From assembly GCA_022794215.1 (NCBI GenBank), contig JAAWEH010000010.1, positions 1-45,908 on the forward strand: a DNA stretch of 45,908 nt, given 5' to 3'. This DNA comes from Oscillospiraceae bacterium (GTDB lineage: Bacteria > Bacillota > Clostridia > Oscillospirales > Oscillospiraceae). Within the stretch, counting starts at the first letter, position 1; every line of letters starts with the position of its first letter. This document shows positions 33,601 to 41,959 of this stretch, in pieces. The notes under the pieces were generated by a model. That model was not told the origin of the DNA and did no database searches. It saw only the letters and a list, made by a program, of their open reading frames with translations. The position numbers were made by a program, and so were the translations under genes.

Positions 33601-34800
33601 GTGAAGATCGGTGTATACGGAGGAACCTTTAATCCGCCCCACCTGGGGCACCTGATCTCGGCCCGGTTTGCGATGGACGCGCTGGGTCTGGACAAGCTGA
33701 TCTTTGTCCCGGCGGCTGTTCCGCCTCACAAGGAGCTGCCTGAGGGCTCGCCCTCGGCGGAAAAACGGCTGGAAATGATGGCCATTGCCGCGGATACCCT
33801 GCTGCTGCCGGGGAAGGTAGAGGTCTCTGACATGGAGCTGCGGCGGGAGGGGAAAAGCTATACTGCGGATACCCTGCGCCAGCTCCGCGGCCAATATCCC
33901 CAAGATGAGCTGTGGCTGCTGATGGGGGCCGATATGTTCCTGAGCCTTCCAAATTGGCGGGAGCCGGAGACCATCTGCGCCCTGGCCCATTTGGCGGCGT
34001 TTGCCCGAAAGGAAGGGGATACGGAAGAGGCGCTGGAACGGCAGGGAAGCTATTTGAGCCGAACCTACGGAGCAAAAACCCGGGTGGTTCAGCTTCCCCG
34101 GATCACCCCTGTGTCCTCCACCCAGCTGCGGGAGCTGCTGAAGAGAGGAGAAGGGCAGCGGTATCTTCCCCTTGCTGTCTATGGCTATATTCTGCGCCAC
34201 GGCCTTTATGGGGTGCAGGCGGATCTGACGGCTCTGAGCAACGAGGATCTGCGCGCCTGCTCCCTTTCCATGGTTTATGCCAAACGCCACGCCCACATTC
34301 TGGGGGTGGAGGAGGAGGCCGTCCGTCTGGCAAAGCGCTGGGGCGCAGACCAGGAGCTGGCCCGCCGCGGGGGGATCCTGCACGACTGCACCAAGTATCT
34401 GTCCCTGGAAGAGCATTTGGCCATCTGCGAGAAATACGGCATTGTCCCCGATGAGCTGGAGAGGGAGAGCCCCAAGCTGCTCCACTCAAAAACGGGAGCG
34501 GCCCTGGCCCGGAACCTATACGGGCAAAACGACGAGATCTATTGGGCCATCTATTGGCACACCACGGGAAAGGCGGATATGTCGCTGCTGGAGAAGATCA
34601 TTTATCTGGCTGATTACATAGAGCCCAACCGGGATTTCGAGGGAGTGGAGGAGATGCGCAGGCTCTGCTACGAGGATCTGGACGCCGGGCTTTTGATGGG
34701 CCTGGAGATGAGTGTAGAGGATCTGAATGAGCGGGGCGTGCCCATCCATAAAAATACACGAGGAGCCTTGGAATGGCTGCGGGAACACCGGAAAGGATAA
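33601..34800 (+). CDS. nadD: Fusion of NadD (nicotinate-nucleotide adenylyltransferase) and YqeK HD hydrolase
   Basis: A 399-residue protein with two enzymes. Residues 1-200 are NadD: GVYGGTFNPPHLGHL, VPPHKELPEGSPS, LLMGADMFLSLPNW and ITPVSSTQLRELL, ending at ILRHGLYG; it makes NaAD from NaMN and ATP. Residues 208-399 are YqeK: KRHAHILGVEEEAVRLAKRW, the HD motif in GGILHDCTKYL, HSKTGAALARNLYG, WHTTGKADMS and IIYLADYIEPNRDF. YqeK cleaves Ap4A symmetrically. The two are separate adjacent genes in Bacillus; here a single open frame with no stop joins them. GTG start after AAGGGGAGA. Confidence 0.95.
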   Translation: MKIGVYGGTFNPPHLGHLISARFAMDALGLDKLIFVPAAVPPHKELPEGSPSAEKRLEMMAIAADTLLLPGKVEVSDMELRREGKSYTADTLRQLRGQYPQDELWLLMGADMFLSLPNWREPETICALAHLAAFARKEGDTEEALERQGSYLSRTYGAKTRVVQLPRITPVSSTQLRELLKRGEGQRYLPLAVYGYILRHGLYGVQADLTALSNEDLRACSLSMVYAKRHAHILGVEEEAVRLAKRWGADQELARRGGILHDCTKYLSLEEHLAICEKYGIVPDELERESPKLLHSKTGAALARNLYGQNDEIYWAIYWHTTGKADMSLLEKIIYLADYIEPNRDFEGVEEMRRLCYEDLDAGLLMGLEMSVEDLNERGVPIHKNTRGALEWLREHRKG

Positions 34801-34803
34801 GCG

Positions 34804-36339
34804 ATGAGCCAATCGAATCAGAAAAAGAAAAGGCCCACCCCCAAAAGAGCCACAGGGGGGAGTTCTGCGAAAAAGAAAGCGGAGAGCCAGTATACCACCC
34901 AGCAGAAGGTTTTGCGGGGGATTTATATTGCCTTGACGGTGATTTCCGCCATTATCGTGCTGGCTTATATCGGGATCCACCTGTTTGCGGCCCCTCCAAA
35001 ACCTGGTCCCGACGGGGAGATCGAGCTGACCAGGCCTCCCCAGGCTACCACCACGATTGACCCCGTTACCGGGGAGGAGATCGAAATTGAGATTCCTGGC
35101 CTGCCCGCCGACCGGAAGACGGAATTCTACACCTTCCTGGTGGTGGGCCAGAGTCAGGACTCCGGCGGCAAGCTTTCCGACACCATGATGCTGGTGGCCT
35201 ACGACGTGCCCAACCAGAAGCTCAGTGTTATGAACCTGCCCCGGGACACCTGGGTGCGGTACAATGGCCAGACCATTATGATCAACGCGGTCTATAACGC
35301 CGCCGGCGGCCGTAACGATGACGCCAAGGGTATCGCGGGCCTGAAAACCGCGGTTCGAGACCTGACGGGGATCTACCCCGACTTCCATGTGATCATCCAG
35401 TGGGAGGCTCTGGGGGAGCTGGTGGACGCTATCGGCGGAGTTTACTTTGACGTGCCCTTTGACATGTATTACAACGACCTCAGCCAGCATTTCAAAATCG
35501 ATGTAAAGAAAGGCTACCAGCTTTTAGACGGCGAGGGGGCCATGGGTGTGGTTCGTTGGCGGAAGAACAGCATTGGAGATACGGGCAGGGAGGATAGGAG
35601 CTACGGCTATGCCGAGGGCGACCTGGGCCGCATCAAGACCCAGCAGGCTTTTATGAAGGCGGTTATCGCCAAGTGCATCCAGCCCGAGGTGCTGTTGGGC
35701 AATCTGAAGGAGTATATCGACATTTTCCAGAAAAATGTGCTCACCGACCTGTCGGTGGCCAATATGGCATACTTTGGCAAGGCGGCCATCGGTGGGCTGG
35801 ACATGGACAACGTGAGCTTTGTCACCCTGCCCAACAAGAGCGCCGGGGACGGTGCCCACCTGCTGCCCATCGGCAGCCAGATCGTCAAGGAGATCAACGG
35901 GGGCTTCAATCCCTATGAGCACGACATTCGTCTGGGAGAGCTGCGCCTGGCGGACGTGTCGCCGCTGGTGACGCCAACCCCTGATCCGGAGGAGAGCGAG
36001 ACTCCGGACGTCACCGAGGATCCGGAGGAAACCGGCGATCCGCAATCCACGGCCAGTCCCCGGCCCAGCGGCGGAGACGACATTCTTCTGCCGCCGGGAA
36101 CCATCAGCCGGCCCACCGCCAGTCCCAACAGCAGCGCCACTCCCCGCCCCAGCGGGAGCGCGGCGCCCAGCGGCAACCCGTCTGCCGGCCCCGGCAATAG
36201 TCCTGCGCCCACCCCGTCGGCGGCAGCCACCGAATCCCCCCAGCCGGTCCCCAGCGCCGAGCCTCCGGCGGAGACCCCGGCAGTCCCCCCTGTAACCCCG
36301 CCTCCGGCAGAAGAGCCTATCCTGCCTCCCGGCGTGTGA
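34804..36339 (+). CDS. LytR-CpsA-Psr (LCP) family protein with disordered C-terminal tail
   Basis: A 511-residue protein. It has a Lys-rich cytoplasmic N-terminus (1-37), one membrane segment (38-62) and an extracellular LCP domain (about 105-330) with DTMMLVAYDV, VMNLPRDTWV and the Arg-rich VVRWRKNSIG. The last 125 residues are Pro/Ser/Thr/Glu-rich low complexity (repeated TPDPEE, SPRPSG, APSGNP). LCP enzymes attach secondary wall polymers to peptidoglycan. The tail probably spans or contacts the wall. It follows the nadD fusion by three bases, as in many Clostridia. Confidence 0.93.
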   Translation: MSQSNQKKKRPTPKRATGGSSAKKKAESQYTTQQKVLRGIYIALTVISAIIVLAYIGIHLFAAPPKPGPDGEIELTRPPQATTTIDPVTGEEIEIEIPGLPADRKTEFYTFLVVGQSQDSGGKLSDTMMLVAYDVPNQKLSVMNLPRDTWVRYNGQTIMINAVYNAAGGRNDDAKGIAGLKTAVRDLTGIYPDFHVIIQWEALGELVDAIGGVYFDVPFDMYYNDLSQHFKIDVKKGYQLLDGEGAMGVVRWRKNSIGDTGREDRSYGYAEGDLGRIKTQQAFMKAVIAKCIQPEVLLGNLKEYIDIFQKNVLTDLSVANMAYFGKAAIGGLDMDNVSFVTLPNKSAGDGAHLLPIGSQIVKEINGGFNPYEHDIRLGELRLADVSPLVTPTPDPEESETPDVTEDPEETGDPQSTASPRPSGGDDILLPPGTISRPTASPNSSATPRPSGSAAPSGNPSAGPGNSPAPTPSAAATESPQPVPSAEPPAETPAVPPVTPPPAEEPILPPGV

Positions 36340-36358
36340 TAACGAAAGGAGAAAACTT

Positions 36359-36721
36359 ATGACCTCAAGAGAGACCGCCCTCCTGCTCGCCAAAGCACTG
36401 GACAGCAAGAAAGGGCTTGATATCAAGGTGCTGGAGACCGGGGAGCTGACTACCCTGGCTGACTATTTTGTCCTCTGCTCCGCTGGTTCCTCCACCCAGA
36501 TCCGAGCCCTGGCCGACGCCTGCGAGAAGGCCATGAAGGAGGAGCTGGGGGAGGATCCCCACCACGTGGAGGGGCACCGGGGAAATACCTGGGTGCTGCT
36601 GGACTTTTCCGCGGTGGTGGTTCACATCTTCAACGAGGAGGCCCGCCAGTTCTACGACCTGGAGCGCCTCTGGAGCGACGCCACTCCCGTGGATCTGAGC
36701 GGGGTTCTGACGGAGAATTGA
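36359..36721 (+). CDS. rsfS: Ribosome silencing factor RsfS
   Basis: A 120-residue protein that binds uL14 and blocks subunit joining when nutrients are low. Family motifs: LDSKKGLDIKVLETGELTTL, ADYFVLCSAGSSTQIRALAD, HVEGHRGNTWVLLDFSAVVV and FNEEARQFYDLERLWSDA. AAAGGAG precedes ATG 36359. It is the last gene of the rph operon. Confidence 0.95.
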   Translation: MTSRETALLLAKALDSKKGLDIKVLETGELTTLADYFVLCSAGSSTQIRALADACEKAMKEELGEDPHHVEGHRGNTWVLLDFSAVVVHIFNEEARQFYDLERLWSDATPVDLSGVLTEN

Positions 36722-36810
36722 TTTGCACCGGCGCCGGTCACAACGCTGAAGGGCGGGGCAGTCACCCGGCTGTTTATGGGCCGCTGTGTCGGAACATTCT
36801 TTGAACAGGA

Positions 36811-36847
36811 AAAAAGAGCGGGTCTCTCAGAGAGGCCCGCTCTTTTT
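36811..36847. terminator. Bidirectional intrinsic terminator
   Basis: AAAAAGAGCGGGTCTCT (36811-36827) pairs with AGAGGCCCGCTCTTTTT (36831-36847), with one G-T pair. It lies between rsfS and the convergent GDSL gene, whose stop overlaps it. Confidence 0.92.
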
Positions 36848-37418
36848 ATATCCACTTTTCTTCCTTCAGCCGCTGAAATATCAGCTGGGCCAGCAGTGCC
36901 TGCCCTTCGCTGTTCAGGTGGCGAACGGGCTTGTCGTTGTAAAGCTGGAACTGCTCCCGGAAATGCTCGGTGGTGTCCAGGAAGAGCGCTCCGTACTGCC
37001 CGCACAGCTCCCGGATAGCCCCGTTCCACTCCGGCAGCCGCTCTTGGGCCCCGGGGAAGCCGTAGCCCTCCCCGAACCAGAGGATGGACAGCACCAGCAT
37101 GGGCCGCTGCCCATTCTGCTCCAAAATCCGCTTCAGGTAGGAGAGATATGCCTCCAGTGTGGACTCAGGCATTTTGATGTTGTTGGTGCCGAAGGCCAGG
37201 ATCACCCTGTCGGCGCCCTGGGTCAAGCCGTCGAACTGGGCCCGGGCAAAGGCGATCTCCTCGCCGGGATAGCCCTCGTTCACCACGGTGAGATCCGCTC
37301 CCTGGGCCCGGCACAGCCCCTCCAACCGGGCGGGCCAGGCCTCCTCAATGGGGCCGGGCCAGGAATAGGCCCCCAGCCAATACCGGGTGTTGGAATCCCC
37401 GAATGCGATCCATTTCAT
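36846..37418 (-). CDS. SGNH/GDSL-family hydrolase
   Basis: A 190-residue esterase-like protein. Block I is IAFGDSNTRYWLGA with the catalytic Ser; Gly is in VNEGYPG, block III Asn in AFGTNNIKM, and the His is near HLNSEGQALLAQL. It may deacylate a cell-wall or lipid ester; the substrate is unknown. The start at 37418 overlaps the stop of the upstream dipeptidase gene (ATGA) and lies 7 bases after GAGGAG. This coupling suggests a shared role with the D,D-dipeptidase. Confidence 0.88.
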   Translation of the reverse strand: MKWIAFGDSNTRYWLGAYSWPGPIEEAWPARLEGLCRAQGADLTVVNEGYPGEEIAFARAQFDGLTQGADRVILAFGTNNIKMPESTLEAYLSYLKRILEQNGQRPMLVLSILWFGEGYGFPGAQERLPEWNGAIRELCGQYGALFLDTTEHFREQFQLYNDKPVRHLNSEGQALLAQLIFQRLKEEKWI

Positions 37419-38122
37419 TCCCCGCACTCCTCACAAAAGCCGTAGATCGGCGTATTTCCGGTCTGCGCTGCCCACTGCCGCTCCCCGTAGGCGTAGTGCC
37501 ACCACTCACAGGAGTAGTTTACCAGCCCCACCGATGCCATCAGGTGATAGAGGATGCGCCGGTGATCCCGGGCCTGCTCCAGCTCGGGAGGACAGGCCTG
37601 CTCCAGCCAGTCGGTATGGGCCAGGGCGGTAAAATCGTCAAAGCCGGTGCCCATGTCCAGGGGAAGGCCGTCTTTGCATAACGTCAGATCCACCGCGCCT
37701 CCCGTGGTGTGGGGGGCGGGGCGGCTGAGCCGCTTGACGGGCTTTGCCACGAACTCGTCCAGGATCAGTTCCACCTCCGCGGGACTGGCCTGGGGCCGCT
37801 GGGCCATAATAGCGGCCCGGAACTGCTCGTAGAGCGAGCGCTGAACCGCCAGGGGCCGCAGGGCGTCAAAGATCAGAATAGACCAGCCCTCCGGCAGCTT
37901 TTCCGCCGCCAGAACCAGCCGCTGAGCCACTCCCAACCGCAGCAGACAGCGGTCCATGGTTCCGGGAAGTCCCTGGGATCGGTAGGCTGCCCCAAAGGTG
38001 ATCTTGGGGGAAAGCCCGGTGGGATCCACCAGGGGTTCCCCACACTCCACCGGAGCGGATACCCGCTCCCAATCCTGCTCCGCCGGGGCGGGAATGGGGG
38101 CCAAAAATTCATTGGGAAACAC
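37415..38122 (-). CDS. D-alanyl-D-alanine dipeptidase, M15D (VanX/DdpX-like)
   Basis: A 235-residue zinc dipeptidase. Zinc-site motifs are PHTTGGAVDLTL (His and Asp) and EWWHYAYG (catalytic Glu and His). The conserved Arg is in IFDALRPLAVQRSL. VanX in resistance clusters hydrolyses D-Ala-D-Ala; there is no VanH, VanA/B or VanS/R neighbour, so a housekeeping role (turnover of wall-derived D-Ala-D-Ala, like DdpX) is more likely. There is no signal peptide, so it is cytoplasmic. It starts with GTG, one base after the GNAT stop. Confidence 0.88.
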   Translation of the reverse strand: MFPNEFLAPIPAPAEQDWERVSAPVECGEPLVDPTGLSPKITFGAAYRSQGLPGTMDRCLLRLGVAQRLVLAAEKLPEGWSILIFDALRPLAVQRSLYEQFRAAIMAQRPQASPAEVELILDEFVAKPVKRLSRPAPHTTGGAVDLTLCKDGLPLDMGTGFDDFTALAHTDWLEQACPPELEQARDHRRILYHLMASVGLVNYSCEWWHYAYGERQWAAQTGNTPIYGFCEECGE

Positions 38123-38123
38123 C

Positions 38124-38792
38124 TTAAACTACCTCAAACCAGTTGGAAACCACGTCTGTCTGGGCAAATCCTTCCGCCTGGTAAAGAGCCAGAGCCCCGG
38201 GGTTGGCGGTGGATACCTTCAGGCAGCAGGCGGAGGCCTTGTTCAGACAGTCCATGGCAGTTCGCAGCAGCGTCCGTCCCAGGCCTTGCCGCCAAAGCTC
38301 GGGTTCCACGGCCAGGGTTACCAGCTCCGGGATCTTATCCGTCAGATCCCACTCAAAGGCGCCCACCAGCTTGTCCCCCTGATAGGCCAGGTTGTAGCGG
38401 TGGTTCTGCAGCCGCAGATCGCCGGGACGCTGGGTGGCGGCGTTGGGCACCTGGGCAAAGGCCCGGTTTACCAGCCCGAGATAAAGGGTTTCCTCCTGCC
38501 CCTTCCGGGGAGAGCGGAGGTTCAGTTTGGCCTGGGGCTTCTCGGCGGGCAGCTTCCGCTCCATGCGCACCATGTCGTGAACATGGCTCAGCCGCCAGAC
38601 CCCTACCGGGCCGGGGTGTAAAGGTTCCCCCTCCGGCAGGGAGGTGGCCCAGACCTGCTTGGCCCCGGCCCGCTTCAGCTTCTCCATTCCCTTGCCCAGC
38701 GCTTCGCCCAGCCGCTCCTCGGGACAGTCCCGAAGAATGATGTAGCCGATGCCCCGGGTGGGAACCTCTCTTTGAATGATTTCGATGACCAT
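38124..38792 (-). CDS. GNAT-family N-acetyltransferase
   Basis: A 222-residue protein. The C-terminal GNAT domain has VTLAVEPELWRQGLGRTLLR (acetyl-CoA loop Q/RxxGxG) and KVSTANPGALALYQAEGF. The N-terminal half (1-110) is less conserved and may be a degenerate second GNAT domain. The acceptor is unknown. The start at 38792 is 6 bases after AAGGAGG; an open frame 66 bases longer is not supported. It is first in a tightly packed three-gene run with the dipeptidase and GDSL genes. Confidence 0.85.
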   Translation of the reverse strand: MVIEIIQREVPTRGIGYIILRDCPEERLGEALGKGMEKLKRAGAKQVWATSLPEGEPLHPGPVGVWRLSHVHDMVRMERKLPAEKPQAKLNLRSPRKGQEETLYLGLVNRAFAQVPNAATQRPGDLRLQNHRYNLAYQGDKLVGAFEWDLTDKIPELVTLAVEPELWRQGLGRTLLRTAMDCLNKASACCLKVSTANPGALALYQAEGFAQTDVVSNWFEVV

Positions 38793-38870
38793 AAAGGCCT
38801 CCTTCGATGGAGGGAGCCGCCAGGCGGCCCGCTCAGATATGGCAAGGCGGTTCGGCACAGCCGGCCCGTC

Positions 38871-39935
38871 TTACAGGATGATAAGCTCCTTGGGGGAGTG
38901 GGTGATGTCGGTGCATCCGGTGGCCTCCATGCGCACCACGTCCTCAATGCGCACGCCGAACTTGCCGGGCAGATAGATCCCCGGCTCGGCGGAGACCATA
39001 GCGCCCACGGGCATGGGGGTGGTGTCCCGGGTGTTGGCGTTGGGGTTCTCGTGGATCTCGATGCCCACGCTGTGGCCGTAGCCGTGGCCGAAGTAGGGGC
39101 CGTAGCCGGCCTCCTCGATGACCTTGGCGGCGGCCCTGTGGATGTCCACCCCGGGCACCCCGGCCTTGGAAGCGGCAATGCCCGCCTTCTGGGCGGCCAG
39201 CACCGTTTCATAGACCCGTTTCTTCTCGTCGTCGATCTGCCCCAGAGCCACCGTCCGGGTCATGTCAGAACAGTACCCGCCATAGACGCAGCCGAAGTCC
39301 ATGGTAATGAACTCCCCCTTCTGCACCTGGCGGGCTCCGGGGATGGCGTGGGGCTTGGAGCCGTTGGGGCCGGAGGCCACGATGGGGTCGAAGGAGGTGC
39401 GCTGGGCGCCAAAGCGCATCATATCGTAGACCAGCTTGGCGGCGATCTCCGCCTCGGTCATGCCGGGCTGGATGAACTTGATGATCTCGCTGAAGGCTTT
39501 GTCGGTGATGTCCTGGGCCTTGATCATCCGGGCAAGCTCCTCCTCGTCCTTGGCGGCGCGCAGGCCGGTGATGAGGCCGTTGGCGGGCACCAGCTGGGCG
39601 TGGAGATCCTTGGTGAGGGCATTGAACTGCCCCAGGGACATATATCCGTCCTCAATGCCCAGGGTCTTGACGCCGTGGGCGTCGATGAACTCGTTGATAA
39701 GAGCGGCGTAGTTTCTCTGCCCGTCCACCATGACCACCTCGGCGCCCTGGACGGTCTCGTTGGCGTGCTCGATGTAGCGGGAGTCGGTGATATACCGGAC
39801 GGCGTTGGCCGTGACGATGGCGTAACCCTCTCCGTGGAGGCCCACGGCGTAGAACTCGCCGGGCTCGGAGGAGCAGAGCATGGCGTCGATGTGGAACTCG
39901 GGCAGTTTGGCTGCAATTTGTTTCAGGTGGTTCAT
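38871..39935 (-). CDS. Xaa-Pro aminopeptidase-like M24 peptidase
   Basis: A 354-residue metallopeptidase. An N-terminal creatinase-like domain (1-125) is followed by the pita-bread fold. The metal ligands are visible: Asp in FITMDFGC, Asp in GGYCSDMTRT, His in GHGYGHSVG, Glu in AEPGIYLPG and Glu in VRIEDVV. It removes N-terminal residues before proline. AAGGAAGG precedes the ATG. The region upstream holds repeat copy B, starting 83 bases away. Confidence 0.94.
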   Translation of the reverse strand: MNHLKQIAAKLPEFHIDAMLCSSEPGEFYAVGLHGEGYAIVTANAVRYITDSRYIEHANETVQGAEVVMVDGQRNYAALINEFIDAHGVKTLGIEDGYMSLGQFNALTKDLHAQLVPANGLITGLRAAKDEEELARMIKAQDITDKAFSEIIKFIQPGMTEAEIAAKLVYDMMRFGAQRTSFDPIVASGPNGSKPHAIPGARQVQKGEFITMDFGCVYGGYCSDMTRTVALGQIDDEKKRVYETVLAAQKAGIAASKAGVPGVDIHRAAAKVIEEAGYGPYFGHGYGHSVGIEIHENPNANTRDTTPMPVGAMVSAEPGIYLPGKFGVRIEDVVRMEATGCTDITHSPKELIIL

Positions 39936-40018
39936 GGTGTAAAGACTTCCTTCCTTATAAGTTGTTATTTTTGATGGCGATTCATTTGCCTATTGGGTTG
40001 GTATTATGTTGTACTGCG

Positions 40019-40568
40019 TTTTCCGGCTTCCCGGCCGGGGCCAAAACCGCTTGAAAGCGGTTCTGGACTGCGTCGTCGCAAAGTCCGCTATGCTCCGCTT
40101 CCGCCTATGGCGAAAGCTCCACCCGCTCCCTTGCTCCTCCTTCCCCCACAAAGCCATCCGGCTTTGCGGGGCCCCCGAAGGGCATAGACCAGTGAGGTAT
40201 CCTTCTATCGACCGGCGGCTCCCTCAAGGCGACCCGTGGCCCCTTTTGCGCCGCTGCCGCTGAATAGAGCGTAGCCTTTAAGCTCTTCGCTGAAAGCGGC
40301 GCCGCCTGGGTGGGGTGCGGCCCCTGCCGCCAACCCAACAAGGCTGCTGTCTCCAGGCGTTTCCCGGTCAGCGGCAATTCTCTGTCTCTTTGCTGATTGG
40401 TAACGGCAGTGAGGCTGACGGAGCTATCCTAACTTTACATATAAGCCGGAAATACAACCGTCAGAAAGCTTTTCTTGGGGAGTCTGAGGGGCCATTCTTT
40501 TCTCGAAAAGAATGGTCCTTCAGAAACCACGCAACGTTGAAATTTGATCGCAACCACCAACCAAACGG
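40019..40568 (+). repeat. Dispersed structured repeat, copy B (~550 bp, non-coding)
   Basis: This occupies most of the 648-bp gap between the M24 gene and the module B repressor. It matches 21168-21695. Shared blocks are 40019-40070 (TTTTCCGGC...TTCTGGACT), 40176-40300 and 40330-40568. The stretch around 40075-40170 is unique to this copy. The hairpin at 40041-40066 keeps its stem while its loop differs from copy A. The 42-nt hairpin at 40483-40524 is identical to copy A. On the chromosome it reads the same way as copy A, but relative to the adjacent XRE gene it is reversed. Confidence 0.85.
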
Positions 40569-40583
40569 TAAAACCCATCAGTC

Positions 40584-40802
40584 TTACGGAGCATCCGTAC
40601 GCCCCAAAAGATAATCAGCGGAAACGTTAAAGTAGTCGCAGAGGAGATAGAGACGGGGCATTGTAGTGCCGGTTTTGCCTCCCTCCATATCGCTGACTTG
40701 GGTAGGAGTGACCCCCAACAGTTTTGCAATATCGGCTTGTGTTTTACCCAGTTGCTTTCTAAGAAGAAAGAGCCGTTGCCCAAATATTTTTGCATCAAAC
40801 AT
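40584..40802 (-). CDS. Short XRE-family repressor of module B
   Basis: A 72-residue single HTH_XRE domain protein. It has KIFGQRLFLLRKQLGKTQAD, then IAKLLGVTPTQVSDMEGGKT, and ends with NVSADYLLGRTDAP. It is a paralogue of the module A repressor (about 45% identical by hand). AGGGGG lies 8 bases before the ATG. It is divergent from the small gene at 40877 and likely controls it. The AT-rich composition contrasts with the flanking core genes. Confidence 0.88.
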   Translation of the reverse strand: MFDAKIFGQRLFLLRKQLGKTQADIAKLLGVTPTQVSDMEGGKTGTTMPRLYLLCDYFNVSADYLLGRTDAP

Positions 40803-40815
40803 AAGGATACCCCCC

Positions 40816-40844
40816 TTGACACACTTAGAAAAAAGCTATATAAT
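40816..40844 (+). promoter_or_regulatory. Consensus promoter for the module B small gene
   Basis: TTGACA (40816-40821), 17 bp, TATAAT (40839-40844), a perfect match to consensus. ACACTTAG (40821-40828) overlaps the -35 and resembles a half-site of the module A operator (ACACTTTTAG), so repressor control is plausible; a full dyad is not seen. Confidence 0.9.
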
Positions 40845-40876
40845 AAACATAGAAAATATCTAATAAAGGTGATTCT

Positions 40877-41110
40877 ATGGATTTCTTGGAAGAACTGTTT
40901 ACCTCGCTGTGGCAGGAGCCAGACCCCAAAACGGAGGAATACCTGGCGAATAAAAAGCTCCGGGATAAACTGTATGAAAAAGTGGAGGGACTGTCCGGGG
41001 CGGATCTGATGGATAAATTTATGAATGCCCATTGGGAGTACATGGAGCTGGAGTGCCAAAGGTTTTTCCTCAATGGCATCCGCCTTGGCCTGGAATTACT
41101 GCGCCTGTAA
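40877..41110 (+). CDS. Small helical protein of module B (DUF6809-like?)
   Basis: A 77-residue acidic, probably helical protein (MDFLEELFTSLWQEPDPKTE ... ECQRFFLNGIRLGLELLRL). Its last part aligns ungapped over 28 residues with the module A small protein, ending in the same LGL. AAGGTG precedes ATG 40877 and a consensus promoter drives it. Its 3' end overlaps the convergent nfo gene by 15 bp, the same overlap as between the module A gene and trmFO. Function is unknown. Confidence 0.75.
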   Translation: MDFLEELFTSLWQEPDPKTEEYLANKKLRDKLYEKVEGLSGADLMDKFMNAHWEYMELECQRFFLNGIRLGLELLRL

Positions 41111-41944
41111 ATATAACCTCTTCATGACCAGCGCGTCCTTCTCCTGGGTGCCCGCACTCTCGCAGATAAAGGTGGGCTCCCACCCCCGGCGGGCGATCTC
41201 CGCCATAAGGGGAGCCGGGTCGGGGCCGAAGCCCCCGTTGTCGTCAAAGGTGCGGTGGCATTTCTCCCCGCCCTTGATGGTGAACTCGATTTGGGAAAAA
41301 TGGCTGTGAAAGCCTTTGACCCGCGACCGCCCAAGGGCGGCTTCCATCTGATCCAGCATGGCCTTGCAGGCCTCGGGGCCTGTCAGTTCGCCCAAAGACC
41401 GGGCGTAGAGATGGCCGAAATCCACGCAGGGGATGAGCCGCTCATCCAGCTGACACAGTTCCAGCACCTCGTCCAAGTCCCCCAGCTGTCCGATCTTCCC
41501 CATGGTCTCGGGGCAGAGGGCAATGTGGGCGTAACCTTCGTCCTCCCAGGCCTTTAGAACTTCCTTCATGGAGGCGGTGGCAATGTCCAGCGCCTCCCGC
41601 CGGGTTCGCTTCATCAGGGCGCCGGTGTGAACTACCACCCGCGTAGCCCCCATCCAGTCTGCCACCTGGCAGGCGGAGAGGATATACCCTGTGGTCTTTT
41701 TCAGGCTCTCCGGATCCGGATTGGCAAGGTTAATAAAGTAAGGGGCGTGGAGGGACATGGAAATGCCGGCCTCCTTTGCCGCCAGCCCCACCTTTCGGGC
41801 GGAATCCTCCCCCACATGAACCCCCTTGCCGCACTGGTATTCATAGCAGTCCAGCCCCAGAGAGGCGATCCACCCGGGGGCGTCGGCGGAGGATTTATAG
41901 GGGAAAGCGTCGGCATTGCCGGCGGGGCCGAACTTGGCGGACAT
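41096..41944 (-). CDS. nfo: Endonuclease IV-like AP endonuclease (TIM barrel)
   Basis: A 282-residue protein of normal Nfo length. Metal-site motifs are visible: SLHAPYFINLANPD, RVVVHTGAL, LCPETMGKIGQLG, PCVDFGHLYAR, KGFHSHFSQIEFT and FICESAGTQEKDAL. Nfo cuts DNA at abasic sites. The last motif and the HSHFS variant differ slightly from E. coli Nfo, so a related sugar-isomerase-like function cannot be fully excluded. It is 15 bases after yqeG and probably in its operon. Confidence 0.85.
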   Translation of the reverse strand: MSAKFGPAGNADAFPYKSSADAPGWIASLGLDCYEYQCGKGVHVGEDSARKVGLAAKEAGISMSLHAPYFINLANPDPESLKKTTGYILSACQVADWMGATRVVVHTGALMKRTRREALDIATASMKEVLKAWEDEGYAHIALCPETMGKIGQLGDLDEVLELCQLDERLIPCVDFGHLYARSLGELTGPEACKAMLDQMEAALGRSRVKGFHSHFSQIEFTIKGGEKCHRTFDDNGGFGPDPAPLMAEIARRGWEPTFICESAGTQEKDALVMKRLYLQAQ

Positions 41945-41959
41945 GGCTTCACTTCCTTT

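Noticed and set aside
37415-38122. Vancomycin-resistance cluster around the VanX-like gene
   Set aside because: No VanH, D-Ala-D-Lac ligase or VanRS genes nearby; a housekeeping dipeptidase is more likely.
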